Below are positions 12,101 to 23,160 of a DNA stretch of 64,000 bases, piece after piece. The stretch is from Lineus longissimus. Lineage: Eukaryota > Nemertea > Pilidiophora > Heteronemertea > Lineidae. Made by a program: the position numbers and the translations under genes. The notes beneath the pieces are model-generated. The model saw nothing but the letters and a program-made list of their open reading frames with translations. It was not told the DNA's origin and did no database searches. The DNA lies in the NCBI RefSeq assembly GCF_910592395.1, contig NC_088311.1, forward strand, positions 16,806,501 to 16,870,500. The letters run 5' to 3'. Position 1 is the stretch's first letter, and each line of letters begins with the position of its first letter.

Positions 12101-15100
12101 GAATCGGGTTTTAACCTTAGGCCTGCCTGAAATTTGCAATCAATGTCCTATACGCCTCGCAACACTGACGATCAGCATCATAGTGTGATATATTCTGCAA
12201 GTGCCGGCGCATGGTGTCAAGCTATCCTCCTGGCCTGAAATGTCCTAGGATAGAATATCCTGGGACCAAATGATTCTACCATGCGCTTAATCTCTGAGCT
12301 ATTGACGGTCGTGACCTCTATAGAACCAATTACCATAATCCGTCAGAATACAATTTATCAGGACATTTTTTCAAGGGGGACATTTTTTTCTACTTCTACA
12401 CCGGTGCCAATATTGCTGTTCGCCTTTTACATCAGTGAGCTTTATACAACCAAACTCTCAGGCACCCTCAAAGCGACCGAAGGTTGAAACAAATTGTACT
12501 GCTAGTATTTCTATCATGAAAGTACATGTACATTGTAGTTGGTTTGTATTAAGGTTATCTCTTCCTCTTTCCTATTAAAGATGAGGCTTTGTTCGTTATA
12601 TTTTTTATCAATTGGTCTTCAAGCCCGTGCGCTTAAGGACTTACCGTATCCATATTCTTACCACAGAACTATCCTCCTCGACGTGTTGCCCACCATCGGC
12701 AGCAGGGCTTCCATCGACTACATCAAGTCTCTCCTGACTGGCGGCAAGCTCCCAATAAGTGACCGAGTCGCACAACTCTTCAGCACGGTCGCCCTCATTA
12801 CCAAACCTGACATGACACTCGTCAACACCGTCAAGGTACAATTTCATCCGAATATATTCTAGTGACGCTTTTGAATATGTGTGACGTCAGCATAACAAGA
12901 CCTACACGACGCCTAACAAATGTCTCAAGATGGCGTCTGTTTATCTTTCGAAACAGTACACTGGTTTTAACTAATCGACTTCAATACAATCCATTGTTGC
13001 TAGCATGTATACAATACAGACAAATTTGGGAATCCACACACTTATATTTTGTAGCCGTTTCCACACATGGATTGCGACTTGCTCTACTATTTTCCTACAC
13101 TACGTCTAATTTCACCTCTTCCAGAGCATCTGTGAGCTACCAGTTGTGGGCGGCGACGTTCAGATGAAGAGAACCTGCTGGTTGTCATGGAGTGCCTTGG
13201 CTCGTCAGCTGGTCGTCCTCAAGGAGCAACAACCATCTGCCAAGGTCGACTTGAGGTCATTGTGGCAGGTCAGTCCCTGCGGGAAACATGATAATAATAT
13301 AATAATAAAATAATTTAGAAAGCGCCGCTCTAAATTAGATTTTCAGCGGCGCTTTACATGCATATAAATACAATTTACCTAATAAAACATTGACAGTCTT
13401 AAAACATTAGCTGAGTTCTTAATCCGTACAAAGCATCTATTTGCATTACTGTATATCACTTTCTTTTAAAAATACGACCTTACTCTTCAGGATATCAAGG
13501 GTATCTGGAAAGTCCAGAAAAGCGAGGAAGATCAACTGCTTGCCCTGAAAGTCATCGGAAACATCGGCTTGGTGGACTCTATTGATCTGATAGATACTGT
13601 CATCCATGAGCCAGCCATGACCAGAATGATCCGTGTCCAGGCCGTCTACGCCCTCCGTCATCTTGCCCAAGTTATTCCAACAAGGGTGAGTAAAAACTAC
13701 CAGTATAGAGGACTTGGGCCTAAACGCCACTTACCATCATTTCTTTCCAACACCATCTTGGAAAAGGTATGTCCATTTGTCTTTTAAAAACGTTTTAAAT
13801 TGACCGGTGCCAAACACGGGGTTTCATTTTTACCTAATATAGGTTTTGGCGAATACTTAAAAAGTAATGAAAACGAATATTGAATACTGAACATTCCAGG
13901 TGCGCACCATTTTGCTGCCGATGTACACCAACCCGGAGGAGAGGACCGAACTGCGTGTTGCCTGCTGCAAGATCATCATCGACACCAAGCCGTCTCCAGC
14001 AATCCTCGAGATGATTGCCCAGTTACTCTTGAGAGAGACCAACCTCCATGTTGCCTCCTTCGCTTACTCTCACCTCAAGGCTATCTCTGAGTCAACTCTA
14101 CCAAGTCTCAGGAAACTGTAAGTTCCGTTATCCAGCTAATTCCTTTGTAATAATTGTACAATTTATTTTTTAAACGTGGCACCCTATGCAGAGAGGGCGA
14201 ATATCTAAAAAAACCCAGGGTATGTTTGCAATGGCTATTCGTCTTAACAGAAGACTCCATGTCCTACTATAACTAATTCAAAGATTTATCCATTGGCGAA
14301 CCTATGTTCTGCTGGTAATGATATTAGATCCATAGCAGTGCTTGAAATGTATCTTTCCTAACATTCAAGGGCTGCCGACATCAAGATGGCCCTTCGCATC
14401 GCCAAGCCGATCACACCCGGAGCCCACTACCCGAAGTACCTCCATCTTCCAATCTACAATGGTGGGTTTATGATAATAATTTTTCTATGAATATTCTGAA
14501 TACTTTTCAGCTGCATTTTACTAAGAGAACTGTAAAGGTTTGGGCACCTATCAACATTCAATTTCACTGTCCCCGGCAAGAATTTTCTTCAATGGGTCGA
14601 GAAATGTTGATTTTTCCGTTAACGTTCTAGTTTCGAATATGTCTATAGGCAACAATAATATATCTCTTCATTTCTTACAGACCGCCTTCGATTCGGTGCT
14701 GCCTTGGACCTGTCCTACGTTCCAACTCAGAAGTCCATCCTTCCCCAGTCTGGTGTTGTCAGACTAAACACACTCGTCTTGGGTTATGACATCAACGTCT
14801 TTGAAGCTGGCCTTTACACTGAGGGACTCCAGACCCTAGTTGAGAAGTTCCTCGGCCCACATGGCTCTCTCCGTGCTTCAAAGTCAGCATTCGATGTCCT
14901 GAAGCCACGTGTCAAGCGCTCCGATAAGGAAAGCATCGACTCAATCAAAACCAAACTAAACGTAAAGCCCCGTGAACCAGAATCACCAAAGGGATCCGTC
15001 TACATCAAGCTGTTCGGCAGTGAACTTCGCTTCTTCACCCTTGGACGGGACTTCATCACCGACATCATGAAGGCCGGTAAGTTAATATCTAATCTCTTCA

Positions 15101-18100
15101 GCTAACTCGCTAATGCAATTTTTTTTGCGGCCAGTTTTTAATGTACCAGGGTTGTTAAACGTAAAAGATGGTCGTGTTAATATTAAGCTGGTGAATCTTT
15201 CACATGGCACATCGCATACAAATATTTTTCGTCCACTGCATGCATATAATGTTCGTTGCCGTAATCTGCACACCACAGCATATTCTGAACTTTTCTCTTT
15301 AGGTGTGGTGAGCATCAAGGATATAGAAACGGAACTCCGCAATGGTAAGGCTGTCAACATCCATAAGACCGTTATCCTCGAGGATGGTATCCTGAAGGTC
15401 CCCACCATGCTCGGTCTGCCTCTCACTCTCAACCTGACTGCTGCTGCTCATGTACATGTCAGGGGACAAGTCAATGTCACCGTCACACCAAGCCTATTCC
15501 AGGCCAAACGTCCAGGACAGACACCAACTGAGGCTATCGCTGGTATTAATGTCACACCCAAGTAAGTAAATGCCACTGTCATAAGCTTTTTTCAGGCCAA
15601 ACGTACAGGATAAAACCCAACTAAGCTGTCGCTTCTATTTAATAGCGTTACACCCAAGTACGGCGATTTCACCGTCAATTATTATGTAACTCGTCTTATT
15701 TAATTCCTTTCGTAAATGATGGCCTGGAGATGATGAATAAAAGGTCCTGTGTTTTACACGGATTTCAACTTGACTAATAATGACCATTGATAATTTCACT
15801 TTCCGAATTTCAGAACCCAATATAAATCTCATGTAAAATTTGTGTGACGGACTGTGTTTATATAATGTTTGTGATATTTTCAGGGTGATTGTCAATGTCA
15901 TTGCTACCATGGGTATCCACACTCCCTTCATCCGCACTGGTGCCCTCTTAAAGGTTTTGCTGCACACCGCTGCCCCAGTGAGTGCCAAGTACGTCATGGA
16001 TATCACCAACTCGAAGTCTCAGATCATCGTTGACAATTACCAACAGGAACAGAAGGTGGTCAGCATCGTCAGTGAACCAGTGTGTGTCGTCAAGTACCTG
16101 CCCAACCTACAGACCCAGAGCAACTGGGTTATCAAGGAACAGCCGATCAAGAACGCCATCCAGCCAACAATTGAGGTAAAAACTTCAGAAACCTGTGATG
16201 AATATTATCATTAATATCAAGTATAAATTTAATCCATACTTGCTGATGTATGCAAATGTAGTATGAATTTGAATAATACACAGCAGTTTTACCAGAGAAG
16301 GCTAGTCAGAATTTGATAGGAGTTAACAAAATCGGCTGATTTTAGATTTTCTGTTTACACATTATCTTATTTTCTTTCCAGGATACTATTGTATTAGGCA
16401 AGGATACACTTGGACAGGCTGAACTTCACGTGAAGTACATGGTCCCCCGCATGGCTGGGCCTATTCGTTCTGGTGATTCTAATCTGCTGACCGTTACCGG
16501 CAAGAAGGCTGTGACCATCACCGCTCGCCCACCAACAGAGAGAGCCAACCAAATTATTATTGAAATGTCATACAAGAATAACAGCAAGCCGGTTGCTGAA
16601 AAACCACGAGGCTCTCTTCTGTGGTCGTTGTTCGGGGAGGGAAGTGAAGAAACCCCATCCGACCTTCCGTCTGCCCCAGGATTCAAGCCAGTTACTTCCC
16701 AAGTCAAACTGACTAACCCAACAGAGCACCAGGTCTTGGTTACAGTCAAGGGAGCACAGGACCGCTACGTCAAGACTCAGCTTCTCTACCAAGTCAATGA
16801 ACAGAGTCTTATCCATAACTGGGACCTGCAGCTCATCAGGAGCGCCATTCCAAATTACGATACCAAACCATACAAGGTGAGCGGAATTCTACATTTAAAA
16901 TAGATAAAGCAGCAGACTCAAGTTTGATTTCAAAGTTAATTAATCTTTAGCTAATCGTATGCCTTCTTTTATTTGGAGCTAAACCGAAATTAAGAAAATA
17001 TACATTAAGTACAGGAAGGTTCATTTTCCTTATTTCCATAGATATGCGTGAACCAACTGTTGACATTCCCAAGACTTCCCGAGAGTTTCACATCGCCCAT
17101 CGCCTTGGCACAGGCTAAGATTGAGACCCAAACAAAGATCATGCACGGTGAGGAGTGCCACGAAGAGAAGAAGATGGAAATCAAGGTGAGTAAAAGCGTC
17201 CTCATGGAAACATCGAAATCTTCAATACTGTACAGGTAAATGTGTCTTAAGATGAGAACTTGTATGAAGGAGAGTTGAGCAATGGAACGGGATCGTCTAC
17301 AGAGAAGGAGGTGGCTAGGTTTGTTTGTTGAGCAATGGGAAGGGAACGTGTATGGCAAAGGAAGTGGTTAGGTTTGTTTGTTGAAGAATGGGAAGAGAAC
17401 GTGTATGGAGAAGGAGGTGGCTAGTTTTCGTCAGTTGAGTAATGGGAAGGGAACATGTATGGAGAAGAAGGTGGCTAGGTGTGTTTGTTAAGCAATGGGC
17501 ATGGAAAGTGAATGGAGAAGGAGGTGGCTAGGTTTTTATGTTAAGCAACGGGAAGGGAAAATGCATGGAGAAGAAGCCGGCTGGGTGTGTTCGTCAGTTG
17601 AACACTTGGAAGGGATCGTGTAAGGAGAAGAAGGTTACTAGGTTTCGTCAGTTGAGGAATGGGGAGGCAGAAAATGGCAAGGTTGGCAACTGACAATATG
17701 TACGTTAGATCCATTATAAATTGATATTGTAATCAATTTGTTCTCTCTTGCCAAAATGCACATTTGGTTTTCGTCTATGATATAAACTCACATGTACCAT
17801 TCATGGCATCTGATTCGTTACACATTATTTCATATTTCAGGTTGCGTCGACCAAGTCGTCCGAGCAGATGCTTATTGAACAAGAGAGTATCATCCGCCAG
17901 TGGCCAGAGTTCGCTCAGTGTTCCAAAGACAGTTCCAGTCAGCTGAAATACACCCCGGCATGTGTCGCCCTGATGGAGAGACTCTCACAACTCAGGTCAA
18001 TGGAATTTGAAGTCGCCTATAAGCCTGAAACGGTAGGTTTTTCATTACTCGTTCTCGCATTCAGTTCAGTATAAAATTTTGATTATTATTGGCGAACCTT

Positions 18101-21100
18101 GGTATTGTAATTGTGATGCATTTATATTTCGTTATGGACATTTTCAAATGTAATTTAAAATTTCTTCAAAAACCCTTGTTATTTAACATGAAAACAATTA
18201 ACCCGAGAGACCCGATGGAAAATGATCACACCTTACTCAAACAAAGTTATGCGAGGGCCTGGTCTCTCTTTAGTTTAGTTACCTAATTCCGTATTCTTTT
18301 TTGGAAGTGACTTTTTGGCAAGTCCGACTTACCAAACAGCGACTTTTTTTACTCTGACTGGAGAGCCGAACTCATTAATATTTACCGAATTGGCTAATGT
18401 GTTGTAAAGTCTCCGACTCGCCGAACAGGGTAAAATTTTTTACCAGTTTGCTGTTCAGAAAGCGGCTCTCCAAACAGGGCAAAAAATGATGCCTGTTCGG
18501 CGAGCGGCTTGCCAAATATACCCGTCCTTATTTTTTCTTTTCATGAACATATCAACCTGACATACATGTAACCTTTGTTGTTTGCAATTTGAAGATTCAA
18601 TCTTGGTTGAGGAACTACCTCCACGACTACTTGAACTACGTGCTGAGATTCGACTACTTGCTGCCGCAGGTCATCTTGGAGAACCGAGAGATCGCGACGC
18701 GTGCCGCCAATGGAACTCTCAAACTGAAAATCGGTGTCTCTCATGTCAAACCTTGGTTGATGAAGCCTGCCCCAATGTCTCCCCTCAACACCCGTCTTGA
18801 AGAAGTAGAACTCTACTCTCTGTTGAACGTTTCTCTGGTCACCCCAAGCATGGCAAGGAACATCACTGCACAGCTCCCATTCCCCATGTCAATCTCGGCA
18901 AGATCGTGGTGGCCCATGCGTGCCATGCAGTATCTGTTCAACAACCATCTTCCAGGTGAGAGAATAACATAATATCAAAAATATACCAGCTAGCCTTGTG
19001 CATTTCATATTTTTTTATAATACTCATGGCACAGCTCTACATTCTCGCAATTCCGAGATCTGTTATGACACTTCTCTGCTTTATTTCTCTGAATCGTAAG
19101 AACATTATGGTTTTAACACGACCATCCTCTTTTAAGATTTACATCTTATAAAACGTGCTTGTTTGGCACTGTTTCTTTGCACCAGGGTTCTACAAAAACA
19201 CATATTACATGTAGTTTCCTTTCAATGTAATGTCATGCACTAATTTGATATACTGTAGACTTCATATTTCAAACCTTATCTCCCTTTCAATAAATTCCAG
19301 CAATCTGCCGCTTGAATGGTAACAAGGTGCGCACCTTTGACAAAGTCCAGTACGACATCCCTCCAGTTGCATGTGACACCCTGGTCGCCGCCGACTGTAG
19401 CCCAGACGCCCGATTCTTGGTCACCATCGCCACCACGCCCAACTCTGCCATGAAGACCCTGAAGATATTCATTGAAAGGCAGAGGCTGCGTATCGTGCCA
19501 TCTGGAAATAGCATGCGGGTTGAGGTGAATGGTGTGACCAAGCAAATCAGTCCAGAACCGCTGATCATCAGACAAGTGCCGTCCGACACCAGGTAAGCTA
19601 TAGGCACTTATTCACACTTAAAATTATTAGTAAAAGCAACTAACCTGGTAGTTCCTATTGCGCCAACTGTGAAATAAGCCAGTATAGAAGAGAAACTAAC
19701 AATTAATTAGTTGTTCTAGCAATAAAAAAAGTCGTAAAAATTAAATATTAAAATGGTTAAGAATTGTTATTTCGATACTTAAAATAACTAATTTCACAGT
19801 CGGTGCAATATAGGAACTATCCAAGTAGTAAAAAATTACTATGAAATCGTTATTTTTACTAATTGATTTTAAGATATCATGTCTTGAAGATGTCGTATAA
19901 TAAATGAATATTCTCACATAGCTGATGTATTGGAGGGATATTTCCAGTAGCCTTTATATCCAGACTATCCTAATTATTGCTGCCACAACTTAAAAACTAT
20001 TTCACGATTTCTGTGTGGTGCGCGATAAGTGGTTACAATTATAGCCGAAGGCAAAAATAGGGAGATTGTGCACCTTCACGACTCCGACTTCATCCTCAAC
20101 GTTAATGCTGAACGACGTTTTCAAATTGATAAACGACCGCTTCAGTACAAGAATATTAGAAATCCCAAGGATGACCATTTTAATAAGATGGATATAACGA
20201 CGTCGTATTCCAAGTAGGCCATCATTGTAACTTGAAATACGGCCTCGAAATACCCGGATTCACCTGATTGTACTCATTTCTGATAAAGGTTTCCAAGTGT
20301 TCTTTTTCGCGAATCCATAAAGTTTGTCTATAAAATTGTACATGTTCATCACCTCAGTTCAACCGAATTTGTCACAAGACGACTGTAATTAAGCTCAAAG
20401 TTGGAGACTTATACCATCGTGGCAACCTCTCTACTTGCTTAGGATACGAAAATGATTTGCCTTACTCTTACAGCAGTCCAATCATCCTGAAGATCTTCCT
20501 CGATGGCTCGTTCGTCAAGGTCCATGCCCCTCTATCCCTGGTCGACGTCCACTTCACAGGACTTGAGGCAATCGTCAATACCTCTCCATTCTACTTCGGC
20601 AAGACCTGTGGGCTCTGTGGTGACTTCAACGGCGAACAAACTAACGAGTTCAAAACACCAACCAAGTCCGTCCTCCAGAAGCCTGCACATATGGCCGTCA
20701 GCTATCTGATCCCTGGGCCACAGTGTGATGCCGAGGCCATCAAGGCGCAATATGGATACGTCACTTTATATTGTAAGTAGCTTATTAGAATGACATTATG
20801 GATCACACTCTTAAAATCAACTAGTAAAAATAACTAATAGTATTTTTACAACTGTGGTAGTTCCATCTACCAATGAAATTAGTTGTTTCAACTGTCGAAA
20901 TATTAATTGTTAACCATTTCAATGGTAATTTTAATACTTTTTTATGGTTAGTCTTATTCCTTCTTTTACTAATTGCACTGTACAAATACTGGTATAGCTT
21001 GAAGCTCGTTCTTTATGCTGGTATGACAACGTCTTTCGTTCGAGACATCCTGCAATACGAATTACTATAAAAACTACCATCGGCGATAACTACCATCGGC

Positions 21101-22072
21101 GATCTTAATATCAAACGTTTGATTTTAAGTAAAAGCAACCCTGAGGTGAAAATCATATCATTAGAGTGTAGAAGAAAAAAATTGTACATGTATATCAGAA
21201 TACTATATTCTATATCAAACACGAAATGCAGGGTGGGCCTACCAATTGTATGAGAAACCGGGACCATTGAGTCTTGATTTTCGTGGAAGGGCCTTTGGCC
21301 TAGTGGTTAGCGTGGATGTCCCTTGTTGCCGGTGTAACCTTTTTGAGTGTTTCCGTTTCTGTTTTTATCGCCTCATCGTTTGGGAACGCTGAAAGATAGA
21401 TTTATGGGTTTTTTGTGTTTCAACCAACTGAGAAGTCGTGGTCTCTCTAGCTGAATATTGTATAGAAACACTAAAATATAGAGAACACAATTTCATTGCG
21501 TTGACCAGACGTGTATTATTTTGTCAAGCTTGCATGCTTCTTCTGTGGCTCTGAAAATCTTTATGATATTTTTTTGGAAGTGAAATATATATCCCGGGGA
21601 ACCGAGATGCCACCACTATCTCCAATTACAAAAACGTGCCGATTGATTACTTTGTGAAGTGTCGAAGGCGGTCGAAGGAGCCACACACCTTACTGATTTT
21701 GCTGTCATTGATTGCGTGTATTTTTTATTCCTTTCAATATTCCCAATGCTAACCATCCATTCCTGTCTTTCAGCACCGATCGGCTGCTCCAGAGTGTACA
21801 AGAATCTTATCATCGACCGCCACATCAACGATGAGGACAAGAAATGCTTCTCCATCGGAGGAGTTCAGCAATGCGTCGGCCAATGCTCTCAACCCATCCT
21901 CTCTGGCAAGCGGCTCGTCAGGTTCCACTGCATTCGTGCTGATGAGGAGGCAACCAGAAATCTGGTCGCTGAAGTTAGCACAAGCGCTATACCATTGAAG
22001 AAACTCGAAACTATGGGTGTGGACACTCAAGTCGAGGTGGACCGTGTTAGCTCATGCGGCCCAACATTTTAG
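6135..22072 (+). CDS. Vitellogenin (large lipid transfer protein), 22 exons
   Basis: This is a secreted yolk precursor that carries lipid to oocytes. Exons read by splice sites: 6135-6177, 8594-8760, 9172-9320, 9754-10144, 10522-10667, 11177-11348, 11700-11881, 12667-12835, 13125-13268, 13491-13685, 13900-14117, 14370-14461, 14681-15076, 15303-15561, 15884-16175, 16382-16876, 17042-17185, 17841-18032, 18595-18955, 19301-19592, 20474-20772, 21774-22072. Every junction has GT-AG and matching phase; the sum is 5097 nt, 1698 residues plus stop. Residues 1-17 are a signal peptide (MNRIAILVLGIGLA then ASA). The lipoprotein N-terminal domain starts with PGTEYVYDYQG and has VYGECE at 192-197. A von Willebrand D domain occupies about 1403-1590, with CGLCG at 1545-1549. 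A furin-type RVKR is at 766-769. No polyserine phosvitin tract is present. Length and vWD favour vitellogenin over apolipophorin. Confidence 0.93.
6643..6762. mobile_element. Near-perfect hairpin MITE in vitellogenin intron 1
   Basis: Two 53-base arms (6643-6695 and 6710-6762) are inverted copies with two mismatches and enclose a 14-base loop. The outer end is AGTGAGGTTTCG. Such long, hardly diverged arms suggest a young foldback-type MITE. TA-rich bases flank both ends, but no clean target duplication can be read. Confidence 0.7.
6905..7075. repeat. Direct repeat copy 1 (intron 1)
   Basis: About 170 bp starting GGACATTTATAA and containing AATAACACTAAAT and AAGTCCAAATAA recurs, diverged, at 8768-8937. 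No coding capacity or terminal repeats were identified. Confidence 0.55.
8768..8937. repeat. Direct repeat copy 2 (5' end of intron 2)
   Basis: This is the partner of 6905-7075. It begins only about seven bases after the exon 2 donor, so intron 2 begins with material that also sits inside intron 1. Confidence 0.55.
13312..13360. repeat. Short palindromic repeat AAAGCGCCGCT/AGCGGCGCTTT (intron 9)
   Basis: AAAGCGCCGCT near 13319 and AGCGGCGCTTT near 13346 can form an 11-bp stem around an A/T-rich loop. It follows a TAATAATA-rich run and is probably a fragment of a dispersed repeat. Confidence 0.5.
17275..17670. repeat. 53-bp minisatellite in vitellogenin intron 17
   Basis: About seven diverged copies of a 53-54 bp unit run in tandem. 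Each copy carries TGAGCAATGGGAAGGGAACG, then a GGAGAAGGAGGTGGCTAGG segment and a T/G-rich end. Variation between copies is substitutions plus a few small indels. Confidence 0.75.
18360..18520. repeat. Inverted-repeat element in intron 18
   Basis: CTCGCCGAACAGG near 18417 and CCTGTTCGGCGAG near 18493 are perfect 13-bp inverted copies. A second pair, GGAGAGCCG and CGGCTCTCC, lies around them. This suggests a small foldback or MITE fragment. Confidence 0.45.
19605..19875. mobile_element. Palindromic MITE in vitellogenin intron 20
   Basis: The left side (CTTAAAAT...TAGTAAAA...AACTA then TAGTTCCTATTG) is mirrored on the right by TATAGGAACTA and, at the end, TTTTTACTAATTGATTTTAAG. Arms are imperfect. 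A related element lies in the next intron. Confidence 0.55.
20808..21132. mobile_element. Related palindromic MITE in vitellogenin intron 21
   Basis: It begins CTTAAAATCAACTAGTAAAA and ends near TTTGATTTTAAG, matching the termini of the intron 20 element. The middle (GGTAGTTCC) is also shared. It is more diverged and carries extra sequence. Confidence 0.5.
21290..21326 (+). repeat. tRNA-like A-box fragment
   Basis: GGCCTAGTGGTTAGCGTGG matches an internal RNA polymerase III A box of a tRNA or tRNA-derived SINE. No B box follows because a MITE begins a few bases later, so this is probably a SINE head cut by that insertion. Confidence 0.4.
21327..21490. mobile_element. MITE of the CCGGTGTAA family (inverted copy, intron 21)
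   Basis: It starts GCCGGTGTAA and follows the reverse complement of the 1929-2109 element through GGGAACGCTGAAAGATAGAT and GTGGTCTCTCTAGCTG. The far terminal repeat is not recognisable, so it is truncated or decayed. Confidence 0.6.
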
Positions 22073-22195
22073 ATTGGTTTAAGACACAGCTATGGACATA
22101 ACTTATTTGTGTGTGAACTGATTTTTTTCTGAAATCATCCCGTGATTTTTTGAAGGGAAGGAAAAACGGTGTGTGCATCTATTTTGTGCCTTGTT

Positions 22196-22201
22196 ATTAA
22201 A
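22196..22201 (+). terminator. Poly(A) signal of vitellogenin
   Basis: ATTAAA lies 124 bases after the stop codon at 22070-22072, giving a short 3' untranslated region ending near 22215-22225. Confidence 0.55.
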
Positions 22202-22544
22202 GATACGATAAATTGCGATCATTATGAATCGAGCATGTCAAAGAGGCCATTTAAAACCATGGGCCTTATATCACTTTATTGAAAAAAGGGACTGTTATAA
22301 CAGCAAGTTAAGAACAACTAAACCCAATACAGTTTATAGTGTAAATGACGTAAATATATTTTAAATTGTTGAATGAACATCATGCTTGAAAGAACTTTTG
22401 AAAAGATGACTTGGGCAAAATTGTACATTTCCTCTAAAAGTGACTTACATGTAAGCCAATACTTAAGTAATATGGCGATATTATGTAGTTAAAGACTCTA
22501 GTTAATTCCTATTATAGTCATTCAAATATATGTATGTAGCAGTG

Positions 22545-22741
22545 CCAGATACAAGTGTGACCCACACGACAAAATGAGTCGCATGTCGCACAGAAGCTGA
22601 GCCTAAAATGACATCAGGAAATATATGAAGAAATTGATGTACTCAGTTTTCATAAAAGGCAGACAATAGTGAAATGAACAACCTGTCAAGCTAGGAGCGA
22701 TATGCAACTCATTTTGTCGTGTCGGGTTACAAGTGTCTGGG
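22545..22741. mobile_element. Small MITE with about 45-bp imperfect terminal inverted repeats
   Basis: CCAGATACAAGTGTGACCC and CACGACAAAATGAGT at the left are mirrored at the right by ACTCATTTTGTCGTG and ACAAGTGTCTGG. The total is about 195 bp, without coding capacity. Confidence 0.6.
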
Positions 22742-22973
22742 TTAAATGTCTTCATTCCCTCTTTCAAAAAGGTTTCATTTATTCAAATTGTGCTCTACCA
22801 AAGGAAGAGTTTGGACATAAAATTTCTACTGTTTAAAAATCTTACATTTTGTGTAGAACGTATATATAATACAACATTTACCATCCTGATCGTTAACGCA
22901 GATATATCGGCATGAATATATACCCGACTGTCTTACACAGTCATTGATGTAATTGCATGGATTGTATATGCTA

Positions 22974-23160
22974 TAACCTGGTAACAGCAGTACAGCTTGT
23001 AAAACACATGATACAGCAGTACAGCTTGCCAAACACCTGGTAACATCTGCTCAGTACAGTTTATTAAACACCTGGTAACAGCAGTTAAACTTATTAGATA
23101 CCTGGTAACAGCAGTACAGCTTGTGAAACACATGATACACCAGTACAGCTTGTGAAACTA
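22974..23160. repeat. Minisatellite, unit about 30-35 bp
   Basis: The words CCTGGTAACAGCAG, CAGTACAGCTTG and AAACAC alternate in about five to six imperfect copies. Confidence 0.6.
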
